Assembly (NCBI GenBank): GCA_029379385.1
Contig: CM055615.1
Coordinates: 5,766,001-5,830,000, forward strand
Reading direction: 5' to 3'
Length of the DNA stretch: 64,000 bases
From: Quillaja saponaria
Taxonomy: Eukaryota > Streptophyta > Magnoliopsida > Fabales > Quillajaceae
The translations under genes and the position numbers were made by a program. Under the pieces are notes generated by a model that saw only the letters and a program-made list of their open reading frames with translations, searched no databases and had not been told where the DNA came from. Below are positions 61,191-64,000 of this stretch, piece after piece (the first letter of the stretch is position 1; each line of letters starts with the position of its first letter).

Positions 61191-61790
61191 CGTGGCCAAC
61201 CACCGATTATGGTGCCGTCATATCTTTACCCTCCTTGGCACCCGTACAAACTACGGTCCATCCATCACCAAAAAGCAATTTCAAACATAAATCATTCCTA
61301 AAGCAGCATTATAAAGTTACGTACGCAATTTCAAGTACCACATGACAAAAACTGAATTGGATTGAAAGCAGAAGAACTTACGATCGAGATGGAAAATATA
61401 CATAAAACCCAATATACAGTTCAGAGCTTTGCCTCTTCAATCAGTTCTATATGGTTTCCATCAACACCAATATCAACCATGGACACCTGAATTTAAATCT
61501 TCATCAACACCAATATATATACCAACCATGGACATGCTTTTATTTTGGTTAAATTTCTTGGGTGAGCATTGAAAAAGAACACCTGAATTTGTTTTCTGTA
61601 AGCTGTAATTTTATGAAATATAAGGTAAATTATTGGGACTAAAACTATAATTTAGTCTTGCATCTATCATTAAAGTGTCACAATTTTTAATAATTTCGTG
61701 ATAAAAGTTTTTTTTTTTTTTTTTGGTTGAGATGTTATACGAATTAACTGATTATATTTTAGATAGGAAGAAGAACCTCACGTTGATTAA
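61191..61790. other. Intergenic DNA
   Basis: A slightly GC-richer patch (61190-61280), then AT-rich sequence. Two near-identical phrases (CATCAACACCAATAT, CAACCATGGACA) occur at about 61450-61490 and 61500-61530. No gene is supported. Confidence 0.4.
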
Positions 61791-61890
61791 AATATAAATG
61801 TTTTATTAGATTTGTTATGAGATGATAATAATATAAAATTAATATAAATGCTTTATTAGATTTGTTCTGAGATGATAAAAATAGAAAATT
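61791..61890. repeat. Two exact-length 50-bp tandem units
   Basis: 61791-61840 and 61841-61890 differ at four positions. Each starts AATATAAATG and ends with AAAATT. Confidence 0.9.
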
Positions 61891-62280
61891 ACTGTTATTA
61901 ATATATATTTTTGGTATATTGAGAATGCTTGAAGGGGACAAGTATTAATCGCTTGAGTTAAGCTCTCGGTGGTAAAATTAATGTTATTAAATTATTATAT
62001 TTTTTGTCAATTTTGTTTTAAAACTATATTTTATTCTCACCCATCTCATTAATTCCTCTCCCTCTCAATCAAATTTCTTATTTGCCATTCACAAAACAAT
62101 AACAAAATATTATGGGTCAATTGTGTTTTATTCCATGAACTACCACCCGTTTTACAATAATTCCCATGAACTATTATATTAAACACAAAATCCTTTATTT
62201 GAGTCATAATTAGCAAATAGCCACAATTATTCAAATTAGTTATAAAATCTAACAAATTAACTTAGAAAACACTAAACTAT

Positions 62281-62331
62281 CCTTATTATATCTATATATA
62301 TATATCCTTATTATATCTATATATATATATA
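62281..62331. repeat. Two tandem ~25-bp TA-rich units
   Basis: CCTTATTATATCTATATATA plus a short TA run, repeated twice. Confidence 0.85.
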
Positions 62332-62650
62332 TTTGTTTTTGTGTGTCTTTCTCTTGTTTCTACTTTATCTTTTCTTTTACTAGCAATTAAAATCTTTATA
62401 TTTATCTAATTTTAGTATATTCTTTAATATGTAATACAATAATAAGAAAATAAAATTTTGATGAAATTATTATCATTAAAACGCAAATTGAAACAACAAC
62501 TTGTATAATTTCTATAAATGAGAAAAATAAAATTAGTAAATCTATTAATAATTTAAATATTATGACAAGAAAAAAAAAAGAATGATTCAAATATTATTTA
62601 TGTATGCTAAAGTTGAATCAATATAAAGAGTTTAGTTTCATAAAAAATGA

Positions 62651-63040
62651 AAGGCTTATTTATTATTTTGGTCTTTCAGGATTATATAAGTTTTCAATTC
62701 GGTCCTTTAAAAATTTTCTTAGCCAATTTTATCATTCAATATTCAAATTTCTCAATCAAGTTTCATTCTTCTGTTTATATGTTTGAATTAACAAAATAAT
62801 CACACTTGACATAAAGATAATAACATACATAAATTATTTTTATATCTTGCAATACTTTTTTAGTCATTTTATGATTAAGTTATGTAGAATTAATTACTTT
62901 ATTTATATATAACATGAGAATGAGAGAATGTAACTTAATTAGAAATTTTGAATACTAGATTATGAAATTGTCCGAAAGTATTTATGGAAAACTAAATTAA
63001 AAACTGAGCAAGCTTGAGGGACTAAACCAATTGTTGTACC
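62651..63040 (+). mobile_element. MITE copy 2, nested in the long-inverted-repeat element
   Basis: Aligns with the reverse complement of 60725-61110 across about 390 bp. Its position inside the inverted-repeat element shows that it inserted later. The open frame at 62604-62786 is chance. Confidence 0.7.
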
Positions 63041-63266
63041 AAAATGAAAAGAAAAAAAATGTAAAAAAGGACTAGACATAATAAAACTTATAATAAGCGT
63101 TATTTAGCCTTTTATGAGTTAATTTGTTAGATTTAATGGCTAATTTAGATGAGTGAATGTTATTTTCTAATTATGACTCAAATAAGAGGGTTATGTGCTT
63201 AATTCGATAGTTTATGAGAGTTATTGCAAAATAGGTGGCAGTTCATGGGGGTAAAATTCAATTCAC

Positions 63267-64000
63267 CTAGTTATTAAAAACAATTAGATAAATTTTGTCA
63301 AATTTTTAAAATGGTCAAATCACCACAAATATTGATTTTAAGATTTTTAGAGAGAGATGATGAGAAAGAAGATGCATAAATAGACAAAGTGAGAACAAAA
63401 AAAATACTTTATGAAAAAAGTAATGACAAGCCATATTTTTTTCTTGACATTTCAAATAAGTATTGTAATAAATTACATTCCCAATCGATCTTATTTGTAA
63501 GAATTTTTTTTCCAAATAAGTGCTAAATTTTATATCGAACCTTTTACACCTCCTTTACTAGTATGATTTTTTAGTTTGAAGTTTAAATTATTAATTAAAT
63601 AGACTAATTTTCCAAAAAAACACACTAATTCATTAACTAGAAACTAAAACTTATTATTTACTAATTAATAAAAGAATAAATCTTTTAAAAATTAATTGAA
63701 TTTTCATCACCCACGTAAATATTTTAAAAAATATATATTATTTTCATAAGTAATTATTTTAAATCATAGGAATGCCATTTTTTTTCCCCTCAAAATGAAT
63801 TTTGAATTTTTTTTTTTTTTTTTTTTTAGTTCTCATCATGAAAATATAATAGTAATACAAGTTGAGTTTGAAGATAATTTATATTTCTTTAAATATTTTT
63901 TAGGAAAAAAAATACAAAATAAGATAATGAGAACTTTTTATTAATTTTTAGAAATTTTTATTCTTTCATTTTGGGTATATAATAAATTTATTAATTTTAC
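63267..64000. other. AT-rich intergenic DNA to the window end
   Basis: No supported gene. There are homopolymer T-runs at 63779-63784 and 63810-63828. A short minus-strand frame at 63315-63515 is not recognised. Confidence 0.4.

Larger units (their letters stand above)
62117..63266. mobile_element. Element with ~150-bp terminal inverted repeats, carrying a nested MITE
   Basis: The left arm (62117 to about 62275) and the reverse complement of the right arm (about 63105-63266) share CCATGAACT.CCACC..TTT, CAATAA, ATTAA.CACA, TTATTTGAGTCATAATTAG and TCTAACAAATTAACT. The interior contains microsatellite DNA and the MITE at 62651-63040. It is non-coding and may be MULE-like. Target duplications were not resolved. 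Confidence 0.7.

Noticed and set aside
61017..61199. Trp/Val/Gly-rich small membrane protein
   Set aside because: It is the translation of an ACC-type minisatellite.
1..64000. tRNA, rRNA, organellar insert, CRISPR, operon or bacterial-type system
   Set aside because: No cloverleaf, rRNA core or organellar gene was recognised. Gene structure is eukaryotic throughout.

Overview
The window is nuclear DNA of a eudicot plant. Genes are split by GT-AG introns, intergenic DNA is very AT-rich, and plant-type LTR retrotransposons, CACTA, Helitron and MITE-like elements fill most of it. The species cannot be fixed from the sequence. All family assignments come from reading the translations and motifs; no database search was run.

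Three protein-coding genes are well supported. An FKBP62/ROF1-type multidomain peptidyl-prolyl isomerase lies on the + strand (27870-32512, 13 coding exons, 574 aa). The gene for 40S ribosomal protein S8 lies on the + strand (47589-50296, 5 coding exons, 221 aa). A cellulose synthase-like C gene, closest in memory to CSLC6, lies on the - strand (59602 down to 51643, 5 exons, 684 aa). RPS8 and CSLC converge across about 1.3 kb. The three do not form a pathway: they cover HSP90-linked protein folding, translation, and xyloglucan backbone synthesis in the Golgi.

The first 27.8 kb holds no intact conserved gene and is layered repeats. It contains: copies of one large LTR family (to 1781; 11451-13971 as a solo LTR with a perfect 5-bp target duplication; 14049 onward; 16284 onward; 21930 onward); a broken Ty3/gypsy element between two of these LTRs; a CACTA-type element (1909 to about 6510) carrying exon-like pieces of host genes, one resembling the C-terminus of a TRM4/NSUN2 tRNA methyltransferase; a 2.3-kb unit present twice (8430-10790 and 17925-20310); a long-inverted-repeat element (24698-25661); and a small Helitron (25797-26392).

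Between the FKBP and RPS8 genes is a transposon nest. A decayed Ty1/copia element on + (34228-40209) is followed by a second copia element on - (40810-45710, perfect AACAT target duplication, perfect primer-binding site). The second one sits inside older DNA that ends in a CACTA-like terminus at 46660. Both copia polyproteins carry many stops and frameshifts.

The right end (59900-64000), upstream of CSLC, holds AT-rich DNA, two inverted copies of one MITE, one nested inside a long-inverted-repeat element, and several short tandem repeats.
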